A DNA stretch of 38,997 bases from Sphingomonadales bacterium (lineage in GTDB: Bacteria > Pseudomonadota > Alphaproteobacteria > Sphingomonadales > Sphingomonadaceae): contig JAAURJ010000027.1 in assembly GCA_012032285.1 (NCBI GenBank), positions 1 through 38,997 on the forward strand, given 5' to 3'. Of the stretch, positions 19,915 through 29,343 are shown piece after piece (the stretch's first letter is position 1; each line of letters opens with the position of its first letter). The position numbers and the translations under genes were made by a program. The notes beneath the pieces were generated by a model. It was given only the letters and a program-made list of their open reading frames with translations, was not told the DNA's origin and made no database searches.

Positions 19915-21553
19915 ATGAGCGAACGGGAATCAATGCCCTATGACGTGGTGATAGTGGGGGCAGGGCCAGCAGGCCTGTCTGCCGCGATCCGGATAAAGCA
20001 AAAATCGCCGGATACCAGTGTTGTGATCCTAGAAAAAGGATCGGAGGTTGGCGCACATATTTTATCCGGCGCCGTTGTCGACCCCAAAGGGCTGGACGAG
20101 TTAATCCCGGATTGGCGTGATCAGGGCTGTCCCATGGCCGAAGCACCGGTAAATGATAATCAGCATTGGATATTGACCAAAAAGGGCAAATATAACCTAC
20201 CACATTTCCTGACCCCCGGTTTCATGCATAATAAGGGCACCTATACCGGCTCGCTCGGTAATATGTGCCGGTGGCTCGCGCAGCAGGCCGAAAATCTGGG
20301 CGTTGAGATTTTTCCCGGTTTCGCCGCAGCCGAGATACTTTATAATGACGATGGATCGGTAAAAGGCGTTGTGACGGGCGATATGGGTGTTGCAAAGGAT
20401 GGCAGCCATAAGCCCGATTATATGCAGGGTATGGAAATCCACGGAAAATACACCCTTTTTGCCGAGGGTGTGCGCGGCCATTTGACCAAACAGCTAAAGC
20501 CCAAATTCGCGCTAGACGCCGATTGCCAACCACAGGTTTATGGTATCGGTATAAAGGAATTATGGGATATAAATCCCGAAAATCATACGACAGGGCGGGT
20601 GATCCATTCACAAGGTTGGCCATTAAGCGATGCCAATGGCGGCGGGTTCTTATATCATCAGGCCAATGGTCAGGTGGCATTGGGCTTCGTCGTTTGGCTC
20701 AATTATTCCAACCCCTTTCTATCACCATTTGAAGAAATGCAGCGTTGGAAAACGCATCCCGAAATCCGCAAGATTCTGGAAGGCGGCAAACGGGTCTCCT
20801 ATGGCGCGAGAGCAATTAGCGACGGCGGTTTCCAATCGGTGCCCAAGCTCGCCTTTCCGGGCGTGCATTGATCGGATGCACCGCAGGATTTTGAATGTGC
20901 CGCGGATAAAAGGCACACATACCGCCATGAAATCCGGGATGCTGGCGGCCGATGCGATTGTTGATGCGCTTGCCGCTGGCCGGGCAAATGATGAATTGAC
21001 ATCCTATCAATCGGGATATGAAAATAGCTGGATTTACAGCGAATTGCGCATGGTTCGTAATATCCTTCCTCTGGTTGAGAAATATGGAAATTTCTGGGGC
21101 ACAATGCTGTCCGGCATCAATATGTGGTTGGAAAATTTTGGTGTGCGGATGCCCTTTACGATGAAGCACCATGCCGACCATAATGCTTTGCGGCGCAAGG
21201 ATCATGTCCATAAAATTGATTATCCCAAACCCGATGGCGTGATCAGTTTCGACCGTTTGTCCTCAGTATTCCTATCCAACACCAATCATGCAGAGGATCA
21301 ACCGGTCCATTTGCAGGTCAAAGATTCCGAATTGCAGCTTTCCAGCGAATTGAATATTTTTGCTGGCCCCTCCACCCGCTATTGTCCGGCAGGCGTATAT
21401 GAGTGGATCGAAGAAGAGGGGAAGGAGCCACAATATCAGATCAATTCGCAAAACTGCGTGCATTGCAAAACCTGCGATATCAAAGATCCGAACCAGAATA
21501 TCAACTGGGTGGTTCCCGAAGGCGGAGGTGGTCCCAATTACCCGAATATGTAA
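19915..21553 (+). CDS. Electron-transfer flavoprotein:ubiquinone oxidoreductase (two one-base deletions)
   Basis: ETF-QO passes electrons from acyl-CoA and other flavin dehydrogenases, via ETF, to ubiquinone at the inner membrane. The N-terminal part has the FAD-binding VVIVGAGPAGLSAAIRIKQ, GAHILSGAVVDP and the HFLTPGFMHNKGTYTGSLG region. After the break come NVPRIKGTHTAMKSGMLAA and the 4Fe-4S domain with CPAGVYEW and NCVHCKTCDIKDP. Two bases are missing within 30 nt: one g at 20861-20864 (LAFPGGALIGCTAG expected) and one t in the tttt run 20889-20892 (GFLNVPRIKG expected). Restored length is about 546 residues, normal. The acyl-CoA ligase upstream and ETF-QO fit fatty-acid oxidation, though the genes are not adjacent. 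Confidence 0.93.
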
Positions 21554-21611
21554 AAAACAAATAGCTAGGGCTTTTTGGGCTGCCGGAGCGATTTATGCCT
21601 TGGCGGCTCCT

Positions 21612-23214
21612 ATGGCATCGCTCCGTGCCGCCGAAGTGAGCGAACGGGATCTGCAAATTTATGTCGACGCACGGTTGGCAGAAATTCAGGACAGGGACAC
21701 TGATGCGCTGAAAAGCTATCAATTGCTGTTCAAAACCCATGCAGATAGCGCGGCTTTAGCGGACAAGCTGTTCGACAATGCCATACGAACAGGCGATATG
21801 GATGCGGCCCTGCGCGCCGCACGGGCGCAGGAATTGCAAGGCGTGGTAACGGCGACTGTGCCTTTGCTGCTTTTTGCCGATTCGATTAAGCGCGGCCAAT
21901 GGAATGATGCGGAAAATGCGGCTAATTTGCTGGAAGAGAAAAGCAATCTCGGATTCGCAGCGCCTTTGCTGCGCAGCTGGATCAATGTCGCGCGCGGCAA
22001 GGCGGGCAAGTTCAAAATTGATGATCCGCGCGAACAGGCATTGTTAAATTATTATTCCACCGACCAACGCATTTACCTTGAACTGGCCGAAGGAAATTAT
22101 GCCAAAGCCAAAACTATGCTCGATGTCTTTGTCGGCATGGATGATGATTTTGCCCGTGATCTGCTTATCCGCGCCGCGCCCCCTATATGCGGCGCAGGGG
22201 GATGAGGGCTTTGCCGGAAAGCTGCTCGAAAAAACTGTGGATCGGCGCTACCGTGATTTGTTGAGCGCAAAGCAACAGCCGCGCTCCTTGGCTAAATTGA
22301 CTACAGCGCAGGGCTTTGCGGCGCTCAATACCAGGCTGGCGGCATCTTTGGTCGAACAAAAAGCGCCCGAACAAGGGCTTGTTCTTGCGCGTATAGCATT
22401 TTGGTTGGATCCGGATAGCGATTCGGCAAAGCGGACTTTGGCCCGCGCCTTACAGGCAACCGGTTCCTCCGATATGGCGCAGAGGATATGGACAAAAATC
22501 CCGGAAAGCTCTCCCTATTGGACAAGGTCTATTGGCGAGCAAATACGCTATTTTTCGGATGAAGGCGATAATGACAGCGCACTGAAACTGGCCAAAGGGG
22601 GGCTGGCACGCCGCCCTGATTCGGCCAGCTTAATCTTGTTGACGGCACAGGCGCAGGAACGGATAGGCGATTTCGCGTCCGCCAGTAAAGCCTATGTCAT
22701 GTTGGTTGAAGATGCTGAGCAATCAAATGTCCCTGCCTCTCAAAAAGCACTTTATACGCTGTTCTACGCTACCGCTCTTGACAAAAATGGCGATTGGCTA
22801 CTGGCCAAATCCTATTTGGAAAAAGCGCGTAAATTGGACCCCAGCAACCCTTATATTTTGAATTATCTAGGCTATAGCCTTTTGGAACGCGGCGAGGAAT
22901 TGCAGGCAGCATTATCCTATATTCAGCAAGCCCATAGACTGGAGCCGGATTCGGCGGCAATCATGGATTCGCTTGGCTGGGGCTATTTCCTGAACGGACA
23001 ATATGAAAATGCTGTCGTCCATTTGGAACAGGCAGTACAAAAATCCGGCAATGATCTGACCATCAATGAACATATGGGCGACGCTTATTGGAAAGCGGGT
23101 CGGCGGGTCGATGCCCGCTATGCCTGGAAAACCGCAAAGCATATGGCAACTGATGAAGATGCCGTCCGGCTGGCACGGAAAATTGATCTCGGCTTGCCGC
23201 AGTCCGGGCGTTAG
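21612..23214 (+). CDS. Tetratricopeptide-repeat protein, probably exported (one-base insertion)
   Basis: This TPR-repeat protein (about 533 residues as drawn) is of the kind often found beside ispE and ETF-QO genes in sphingomonads. Helical repeats run throughout. The clearest are in the C-terminal third: [38 protein letters not shown] and [20 protein letters not shown]. The frame breaks at the ccccc run 22179-22183; removing one c joins LLIRAAP to [15 protein letters not shown]. The start is unclear. The first in-frame ATG is 21612, but the codons before it (from 21552) read KKQIARAFWAAGAIYALAAP, a convincing signal peptide lacking a standard start codon. A TTG at 21600 is the other option. 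Function is unknown beyond protein-protein interaction. Confidence 0.8.
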
Positions 23215-23234
23215 GAATACGGGTCATTTTTTCA

Positions 23235-24067
23235 ATGCTGATCGAGACTGGTTTTGCAAAGATCAACCTTGCACTGCATATCCGGAGACGGCGCGGCGAT
23301 GGCTATCATGAATTGGAAACGATATTCGCTTTTCTGGATAAGGGCGATATTCTGGAAGCGGTGCTTGGCGATGCATTGTCCTTGGATATTGAAGGCGAAT
23401 TTGCCGCCGACCTGTCCAATGGACCGGATAACCTGATCCTGAGGGCGGCGCAAATGCTGCGTGAACATTATAATGTGGACGCGGGAGCAAAGCTGCGTCT
23501 TCAAAAAATCTGCCGATTGCGTCGGGCATTGGCGGCGGATCGGCGGATGCGGCGGCGGCGGCGCGGCTGTTAAACCGGCTGTGGCAAATTGACGCGCCGT
23601 TGAGCGATATAGAGATTTTATTGGCTCCGCTGGGCGCTGATATACCTGCCTGCGTGCAAAGCGCGACTGTGCGCGGTATGGGCACAGGAACGCAGCTTTC
23701 ATCTGTCAGCGCATCCGATATTGCCGCATTGCCGGTTCTGCTGATCAATCCGCGAAAGCCGGTATCGACAGGGCCGATATTTGCGGCATGGAATGGTGAG
23801 GATGGCGGTGCGATTACAGGGGATAGCGTGCGCGAAATGATGCTGTCCGGGCGCAATGACCTGCAAGCACCGGCGATCGCATATTGCCCGGACATTGCCG
23901 ATGCGCTGAAGGCATTGGAGCAATATGACCCTTTGCTTGCCCGGATGTCGGGTTCCGGTGCAACGTGCTTTGCGCTGTTTGAACAGGCGGAGCAGCGTGA
24001 TCAGGCGTTTGCCGGACTGTCACGCCAACACCCGCAATGGTGGTTTATGGCGGGTGCAGTCCGATGA
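23235..24067 (+). CDS. ispE: 4-diphosphocytidyl-2-C-methyl-D-erythritol kinase (one-base deletion)
   Basis: IspE phosphorylates CDP-methylerythritol in the MEP pathway to isoprenoids. The N-terminus [26 protein letters not shown] is the family start. The GHMP ATP loop is split by a missing a in the run at 23503-23508; restoring it gives [21 protein letters not shown], then the frame continues to the C-terminal [13 protein letters not shown] motif and stops at 24067. Restored length is about 277 residues, normal. The gene is normally essential and single copy, so an error in the sequence is the simplest explanation. It overlaps the next gene by four bases (ATGA). Confidence 0.93.
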
Positions 24068-24792
24068 GAGACACTTTCCGGGTCGTTGGCAATCCGGTCA
24101 CAAAGGGGATTTTGATTGTTGCGGACCACGCATCAAACCATGTGCCTGATGATATTGACCTTGGTTTGGCGGGGGAAAGGCTTGAAACGCACATTGCATT
24201 GGACATTGGCGTTGCTCCGGTGGCCGAATATATGGCCGAAAATTCTGGGATTGCGGCGATATTGGCCATCAATTCGCGTTTGATTGTGGATTTGAACCGT
24301 GACGCGGGGGAGGCGGGGGTTATCCCGCTTGTCAGCGACGGCATAAAGATTGCAGGCAATGCGATTTCACCTGCCGAAAGAATTGCCCGGCTGGACCGCT
24401 TCTATCACCCTTATCATGCAGAAGTGGCCCGGTTAATCCGTGAATATCGGCCGCAATTGCTGCTGTCGCTGCACAGTTTTACACCGCAGCTGGCCAGCAA
24501 TCCGAAAGAGGCGCGGCCATGGGACATAGGCGTGCTCTATAATGAAGATGACCGCGCCGCCCGTTTGGCCCTACCGATGCTTGCCAAATATGGGCTGAAC
24601 GCCGGTGATCAATTGCCCTATTCGGGAAAGCTGCTGAACGCGACCATGAACCGGCATGGAGAAGGTAGCGGAACGCCCTATCTTGGTATCGAAATGCGTC
24701 AGGATTTGGCTGCGAATAGCAGCGGACAGAAAAGATTTGCGTCTATTTTGACCGATATTTGTCATAAAATAACAGAAAAGCTTGGCCAATAG
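24064..24792 (+). CDS. N-formylglutamate amidohydrolase family protein
   Basis: This 242-residue member of the N-formylglutamate amidohydrolase (HutG-like) family hydrolyses N-formyl amino acids, with a zinc-dependent fold. The metal/active-site segments visible are [16 protein letters not shown] (about residues 15-30), [16 protein letters not shown] and [16 protein letters not shown], and near the end [10 protein letters not shown]. No hut genes are nearby, so a role in histidine breakdown is not supported by context; the family is broad. The ATG at 24064 overlaps the ispE stop (ATGA), so it is coupled to ispE. Longer in-frame starts lie inside ispE. Confidence 0.85.
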   Translation: MRDTFRVVGNPVTKGILIVADHASNHVPDDIDLGLAGERLETHIALDIGVAPVAEYMAENSGIAAILAINSRLIVDLNRDAGEAGVIPLVSDGIKIAGNAISPAERIARLDRFYHPYHAEVARLIREYRPQLLLSLHSFTPQLASNPKEARPWDIGVLYNEDDRAARLALPMLAKYGLNAGDQLPYSGKLLNATMNRHGEGSGTPYLGIEMRQDLAANSSGQKRFASILTDICHKITEKLGQ

Positions 24793-24848
24793 CCGCAAAT
24801 TCAATAGACGCGGCCCAAGGGGTCAGGCCCTCAGTAACGGAGCACCAT

Positions 24849-26570
24849 ATGACGCATATATTCGACAAAGCCAAATTGCCCAGCCGCCATGTTTCTGTCG
24901 GGCCGGAACGGGCGCCGCATCGCAGCTATTATTACGCCATGGGGCTGACCGAAGAGGAAATTGCCCGGCCGTTTGTGGGCATTGCGTCGGCGGGAAACGA
25001 CAGTGCACCATGCAACACTATGCTCGATCATCAGGCGGATATTGCGCGGGCAGGGGTGGAGGCTGGCGGCGGTATGCCGCGGCGGTTCAACACCATCACC
25101 GTAACAGATGGCATCGCCATGGGGCATCAGGGGATGAAATCCTCTTTGGTCAGCCGCGAAGTGATAGCAGATTCGGTCGAGCTATCGGTGCGCGGCCATT
25201 GTTATGATGCGCTGGTAACCTTTGCCGGTTGTGACAAAAGCCTGCCGGGCATGATGATGGCGATGCTGCGGCTCAATGTGCCGTCAATTTTTGTCTATGG
25301 CGGTTCGATCCTGCCGGGCCGTTTCCGGGACAAGGATGTGACCGTTGTCGATGTGTTCGAAGTGGTCGGTAAATATGCCGCTGGTTCCTGCCCCTTATCA
25401 GAGCTTGAGGAACTGGAAAAGGCAGCGTGTCCGGGGCATGGCGCGTGCGGCGGGCAATTTACCGCCAACACAATGGCCTGCGTTGCCGAAGCCATTGGCC
25501 TTTCGCTGCCCAACAGCAACATGGCACCGGCACCCTATACGACAAGGGATCAGGTCGCCCATGCGGCAGGCGCTCAGGTGATGGAATTGCTCGCCCGTAA
25601 TATCCGCCCGCGGGACATCTGCACGAAAGAGGCGTTTGAAAATGCCGCCCGCGTGGTCGCTGCAACCGGCGGGTCGACCAACGCAGCGCTTCATCTGCCC
25701 GCTATGGCGCATGAAGCGGGGATCAAAATGGATTTGTTCGATGTTGCCGAAACCTTCAAAACTACCCCTTATATGGCGGATTTGAAGCCCGGCGGCCAAT
25801 ATGTGGCCAAGGATATGTATGAGGCGGGCGGCATTTATATGCTGATGAAATCGTTGCTTGCCGAAGGCTTGCTGCATGGCAATTGCATGACGGTTACCGG
25901 CAAGACACTGGGCGAGAATATTGACGCAATCACATGGAACCCCGATCAAAAGGTGATCTATGATGCCAAAAGCCCGATCACACCAACAGGCGGTGTCGTC
26001 GGTTTGCGCGGATCGCTTGCGCCCGACGGTGCGATTGTAAAGGTGGCGGGTATGGCGCGCCTGCAATTTAGCGGGCCTGCACAGGTTTTTGATTGTGAAG
26101 AAGATGCATTTGAAGCGGTGGAGAACCGCGAAATAGCCGAAGGTTCGGTCATCGTTATTCGCTATGAAGGCCCCAAAGGCGGGCCGGGTATGCGCGAAAT
26201 GCTTTCCACCACGGCGGCGCTTTATGGGCAGGGTATGGGAGAGAAAGTGGCCCTGATCACCGATGGCCGTTTTTCGGGTGCGACACGCGGTTTTTGTATC
26301 GGCCATGTTGGGCCGGAGGCCGCAGAGGGCGGACCGATTGGATTGGTCGAAAATGGCGACATCATCAGCATTGATGCCGAAAATGGCACGATCGACTTGG
26401 AGGTTTCTGACGAAATTTTGGCGAAACGGCGGGCGGCATGGACGGCAAAAACGACCAATTATGGGTCAGGTGCATTATGGCGCTATGCACAAAATGTCGG
26501 ACCGGCCTATAAGGGCGCTGTCACGCATCCGGGAGCGGAGAATGAAAGCCATATCTATGCCGACATATAA
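24849..26570 (+). CDS. ilvD: Dihydroxy-acid dehydratase
   Basis: IlvD dehydrates 2,3-dihydroxy-isovalerate and 2,3-dihydroxy-3-methylvalerate to the keto acids of valine and isoleucine. The 573-residue protein has the three cluster cysteines Cys55 (DSAPCNTM), Cys128 ([13 protein letters not shown]) and Cys200 ([15 protein letters not shown]), the substrate-binding [17 protein letters not shown] and the C-terminal family motifs. The three-cysteine pattern fits the IlvD/Edd family; sequence around Cys128 and the length favour IlvD over 6-phosphogluconate dehydratase (usually about 600 residues). ATG at 24849 has no strong Shine-Dalgarno but matches the family start. Its end overlaps the next gene by 29 bases. 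Confidence 0.94.
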   Translation: MTHIFDKAKLPSRHVSVGPERAPHRSYYYAMGLTEEEIARPFVGIASAGNDSAPCNTMLDHQADIARAGVEAGGGMPRRFNTITVTDGIAMGHQGMKSSLVSREVIADSVELSVRGHCYDALVTFAGCDKSLPGMMMAMLRLNVPSIFVYGGSILPGRFRDKDVTVVDVFEVVGKYAAGSCPLSELEELEKAACPGHGACGGQFTANTMACVAEAIGLSLPNSNMAPAPYTTRDQVAHAAGAQVMELLARNIRPRDICTKEAFENAARVVAATGGSTNAALHLPAMAHEAGIKMDLFDVAETFKTTPYMADLKPGGQYVAKDMYEAGGIYMLMKSLLAEGLLHGNCMTVTGKTLGENIDAITWNPDQKVIYDAKSPITPTGGVVGLRGSLAPDGAIVKVAGMARLQFSGPAQVFDCEEDAFEAVENREIAEGSVIVIRYEGPKGGPGMREMLSTTAALYGQGMGEKVALITDGRFSGATRGFCIGHVGPEAAEGGPIGLVENGDIISIDAENGTIDLEVSDEILAKRRAAWTAKTTNYGSGALWRYAQNVGPAYKGAVTHPGAENESHIYADI

Positions 26571-27039
26571 ATGGGGCGCAGCTTTAGCGGCCATTTTATG
26601 GCTATCGGCCTGTAATAAGGGCGATGATAAGGCATTGGAAAATGCGGAGGAACAAGCCGCACAACAAGCCGCCGATAATGGCAAGATTGAATGCGCTTTA
26701 GCAGGGGCGGCTGAATTTTCGCGCAACTGCGAAAGCGAACGTATTGCCGGGCCAAATGGCCAGATTGCGGTCATCCGCCACCCCGATGGCGGCTTTAGGC
26801 GGTTCAGGATTCTAACCGATGGTAAAGGGCTTGCCGCCGCTGAAGGGGCTGATCTTGTTAAAATTACACCGATCAGCGCCGATGAAATTGAAGTATCAAT
26901 CGCCGATGACCGGTACAGGCTGCCTGCGCGGGTGAAGCCAACGGTTGGTCAAGAGGCGGCTGCCTCCACCGCCGCGCCCGCACCCACCTCAACACCCACA
27001 CCCACCGCAAATAGCGCCCCTGTATCGGATGGCGGTTGA
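26542..27039 (+). CDS. Predicted lipoprotein, unknown function
   Basis: This is a 165-residue protein I do not recognise. It has a lipoprotein signal ending in LSAC (Cys at about residue 22), an acidic/Ala-Gln helical linker, a compact domain (about 45-125) with [32 protein letters not shown] and [18 protein letters not shown], and a Pro/Thr/Ala-rich tail that ends the protein. The two cysteines in the first part of the domain could form a disulfide. The ATG at 26542 lies inside ilvD (29-base overlap) after ggag; a second ATG at 26557 is possible. Probably co-transcribed with ilvD and the downstream methyltransferase. Confidence 0.75.
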   Translation: MKAISMPTYKWGAALAAILWLSACNKGDDKALENAEEQAAQQAADNGKIECALAGAAEFSRNCESERIAGPNGQIAVIRHPDGGFRRFRILTDGKGLAAAEGADLVKITPISADEIEVSIADDRYRLPARVKPTVGQEAAASTAAPAPTSTPTPTANSAPVSDGG

Positions 27040-27069
27040 TTGCGGCCTGTGCAAGGTGCATTGGGCGGT

Positions 27070-28271
27070 ATGACTGATACAGATTTGATATTAAGGGTGG
27101 CGGCGCGCGGCGACGGCGTGACCGCAGATGGACGCTATATCGCCCACGCCGCCCCCGGTGACCGGCTTGATCCATCAGGTGGCTTGATCCACGGCCCGCA
27201 TCATCAGGAACCGCCTTGCCGCCATTTCCTGCAATGTGGCGGCTGTCAATTGCAGCATATTGATGATGAAAGTCTTGCGGCCTTTGTTTCTGACCGGGTC
27301 GCCCATGCCCTTGCGACTCAGCATATCGTCCCGCGTCAGATCATGCCCGTCCATTTGTCACCTGTTGGTAGCAGGCGCCGTGTCGCGGTGCGATCGGCCT
27401 GGGCAGGAAAACAATTTCATCTGGGTTTCAGCACAGAGAAAAGCCACCGGATTGTCAATATTGGCGAATGTGACGTCATGCTGTCAAATATTTTCAACCT
27501 GTTGGAACCTTTGCGGAAATTCCTGTCGTCGCGAGTGGATAAGCAGCGTCAGGTGCAGGTTAAAATGGCGTGCGTGGATCAAGGCATCGATATGCTGATT
27601 GAAAATTGGACGGCGGAGGATTTGCATAATCATGAGGCCTTATCGGAATTTGCGGTTCAACATGGTCTGGCGCGTTTGTCGCTTGACGAAGGCTATGGGC
27701 CGACGGCATTTTATGAACCCGAACCAGTGACCATGACATTGGGCGGCGTGCCTGTGGCCTATCCGCCCTATGGTTTTTGCAAGCAACAGCCGATGGCGAA
27801 AAAGCTTTGATCAACGCGGTGCAATCCATCATCGGCGATAGCAAAATGGTTGCAGACCTGTTTGCGGGCCTTGGTACATTTGCGCTTTCATTGGATGGTT
27901 CACGCAAAATTTATGCGGCCGAAGCGGACTTGGAACCCATTACCGGCCTCAAACAGGCTGCCGCGCATGCGCAAAGACAAATTTTTACCGAACATCGTGA
28001 TTTGTTCCGCAGGCCGTTATCTGCGGAGGAGCTTAACAAATTTGACGCAGTCATCTTGGACCCGCCAAGGGCAGGGGCAAAGGAACAATCGGCCCATCTG
28101 GCGGTATCCAATGTTGGCAAAATCGCTTATGTCAGCTGTAACCCCGCCAGCTTCGCCCGGGACGCAAGGCGCCTTGTTGATGGTGGTTATGAACTGCTCC
28201 GCATATGGCCGGTCGGACAATTTCGTTGGTCATCTCATGTCGAAATGGTCGGCGAATTTGCCCGTTCTTAA
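27070..28271 (+). CDS. TrmA/RlmD-family RNA (uracil-5-)-methyltransferase (one-base deletion)
   Basis: This SAM-dependent enzyme methylates uracil C5 in rRNA or tRNA. An iron-sulfur cluster is marked by Cys50, Cys56, Cys59 (CRHFLQCGGC) and Cys134 (GECDVM). The methyltransferase domain has the SAM motif VADLFAGLGTFALSL, the catalytic DPPRAG segment and SCNP. The frame is lost at the ttttt run 27774-27778; one more t gives PYGFLQATADGEKAL and the frame continues to 28271. Restored length is about 400 residues, slightly short because the N-terminal TRAM domain is reduced. Which RNA position it modifies cannot be told. The ATG at 27070 gives the family start; a TTG at 27040 would add ten residues. 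Confidence 0.9.
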
Positions 28272-28277
28272 GCCCGC

Positions 28278-28715
28278 TTAAAAAACCGCCATGGCCGCGT
28301 GCAGCACCAGCGCAATTAAAGCAAGAGACGAAAGCGAGAAGGCCGCAAATCGCAATAATATAATATTGCCGAAAATCTGCATCAGGCTGTGGATGACACG
28401 CAGGATCACATAAATCCAAGCGATAGTGGCATTGATCCCGTCACCTTGCCCAATAAAGGCCAGCGTCAGGCATATGGCATAAAATATCGTTGGCGCCTCG
28501 TGCAGGTGATTATAATTATCGGCAACCCAGCTTGCCTTTTCTTCACCCTTTGCCACCAGATCATCGCGCAGGGCCTTACCGGTGGTTCCAACCATTTTCG
28601 TGCCATCAATGCCCGCACGCTTCATCGCCGGAAGGCGCGTTGCATACATCCACAGCCATAGGATCATCGTCCACGCCGCCAGCGCAACGAGCGGCCCCAA
28701 TATTGCACTTTGCAT
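28278..28715 (-). CDS. MAPEG family membrane protein (downstream copy)
   Basis: This is a 145-residue protein of the MAPEG family (membrane-associated proteins in eicosanoid and glutathione metabolism), with four membrane segments at about residues 5-25, 75-95, 97-115 and 120-143. The bacterial members' reactions are mostly unknown. Conserved-looking elements are NYNHLHEAPTIFYAICLTLAF and AWIYVILRVIHSLMQ, shared with the adjacent paralogue. The ATG at 28715 follows ggagggg. It lies ten bases after the other MAPEG gene, so the pair is an operon from tandem duplication. It is convergent with the methyltransferase. Confidence 0.88.
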   Translation of the reverse strand: MQSAILGPLVALAAWTMILWLWMYATRLPAMKRAGIDGTKMVGTTGKALRDDLVAKGEEKASWVADNYNHLHEAPTIFYAICLTLAFIGQGDGINATIAWIYVILRVIHSLMQIFGNIILLRFAAFSLSSLALIALVLHAAMAVF

Positions 28716-28725
28716 ATTCCCCTCC

Positions 28726-29160
28726 CTATAAAGTCAATGTGGCCCAAACGGCATTGACTGCCATGATCAATAGACACACTGTCGATAAGAGAAAAATGAA
28801 AAAACGTATCGGCGTATTATTGACCAATGCCTGCCATAGGCTGTGCATGATGCGCAACACCACATAAGCCCACGCCATTTGAAGGTTTAACCCGGTGCCA
28901 TGGCCCGTTAGCGCAAGGATAATGACAACCGCATAGAAAATCGTCGGTTGTTCCATCAAATGCGTATAATTGTGGGATATCCAGTTGGTTCTTTGCGGTA
29001 ACACTGGTTCCAAATCGACGCCGCGTCCTCCAGGTGCTGCATTGGAAAGCGTTACGCCCGCTTTTTGCATTCCCGGCAAACGGGTTACGGCTAGCCAAGC
29101 CAACATGATTAAAGACCATAAAGCCAAAATCGCAGCCGGTGCCAATATTTGTAATGACAT
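28726..29160 (-). CDS. MAPEG family membrane protein (upstream copy)
   Basis: This 144-residue MAPEG paralogue of the following gene has the same four-helix plan and the NYTHLMEQPTIFYAVVIILAL and AWAYVVLRIMHSLWQ segments. The start is the ATG at 29160, because AGGAGG stands five bases before it; an in-frame ATG at 29199 would run through the hairpin described below. That Shine-Dalgarno is fully buried in a 10-bp stem with a TTCG loop, suggesting translational control. Function is unknown; the family includes glutathione-dependent enzymes but no catalytic residue can be assigned here. Confidence 0.88.
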   Translation of the reverse strand: MSLQILAPAAILALWSLIMLAWLAVTRLPGMQKAGVTLSNAAPGGRGVDLEPVLPQRTNWISHNYTHLMEQPTIFYAVVIILALTGHGTGLNLQMAWAYVVLRIMHSLWQALVNNTPIRFFIFLLSTVCLLIMAVNAVWATLTL

Positions 29161-29164
29161 ATTT

Positions 29165-29188
29165 TCCTCCTGTTCGAAAACAGGAGGA
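29165..29188 (-). promoter_or_regulatory. Hairpin sequestering the MAPEG Shine-Dalgarno
   Basis: On the minus strand tcctcctgtt (29188-29179), a ttcg loop and aacaggagga (29174-29165) form a perfect 10-bp stem whose 3' arm contains the AGGAGG ribosome binding site. Two G-U pairs can extend it. The start codon follows at 29160. This should hide the site from ribosomes unless melted or bound; an RNA thermometer or a transcription-coupled switch are options. Confidence 0.75.
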
Positions 29189-29228
29189 GGATGCGTCAAG
29201 TGAAATAAATTGTCAATTGCAACTTAAA

Positions 29229-29301
29229 TAGCGCTTAAGCCTTTTTGCCAATGTTGGATATATCCTACAAATCCGTTCAAAAATGGCGCTAAAAAAGGCT
29301 T
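29229..29301. repeat. Paired inverted repeats between odc and the MAPEG genes
   Basis: aagccttttt (29237-29246) is complementary to aaaaaggctt (29292-29301), and tagcgc (29229-29234) to gcgcta (29286-29291). The two pairings cross, so they would be alternatives or a pseudoknot. No T run follows on the minus strand, so this is not a clean terminator of odc. A tandem exact 9-mer, tgtaaactt twice, sits at 29308-29325. Confidence 0.4.
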
Positions 29302-29343
29302 CCTTGGTGTAAACTTTGTAAACTTAGCTTTGCGGTTCAACGC

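Noticed and set aside
25398-26306. Long minus-strand open frame (302 codons) opposite ilvD
   Set aside because: It is the complement of a highly conserved, full-length ilvD; its residues look like a shadow frame (many Cys, His, Arg) and match no family.
14250-27780. Programmed ribosomal frameshifting in the six broken genes
   Set aside because: Shifts occur in both directions, twice within 30 bases in ETF-QO, and without slippery-site-plus-structure arrangements; sequence error is simpler.
14250-28271. Pseudogene island from 14 to 28 kb
   Set aside because: All genes keep full conserved motifs on both sides of each one-base change, intact genes (moaB, slt, ilvD) are interspersed, and dnaE and ispE are normally essential.
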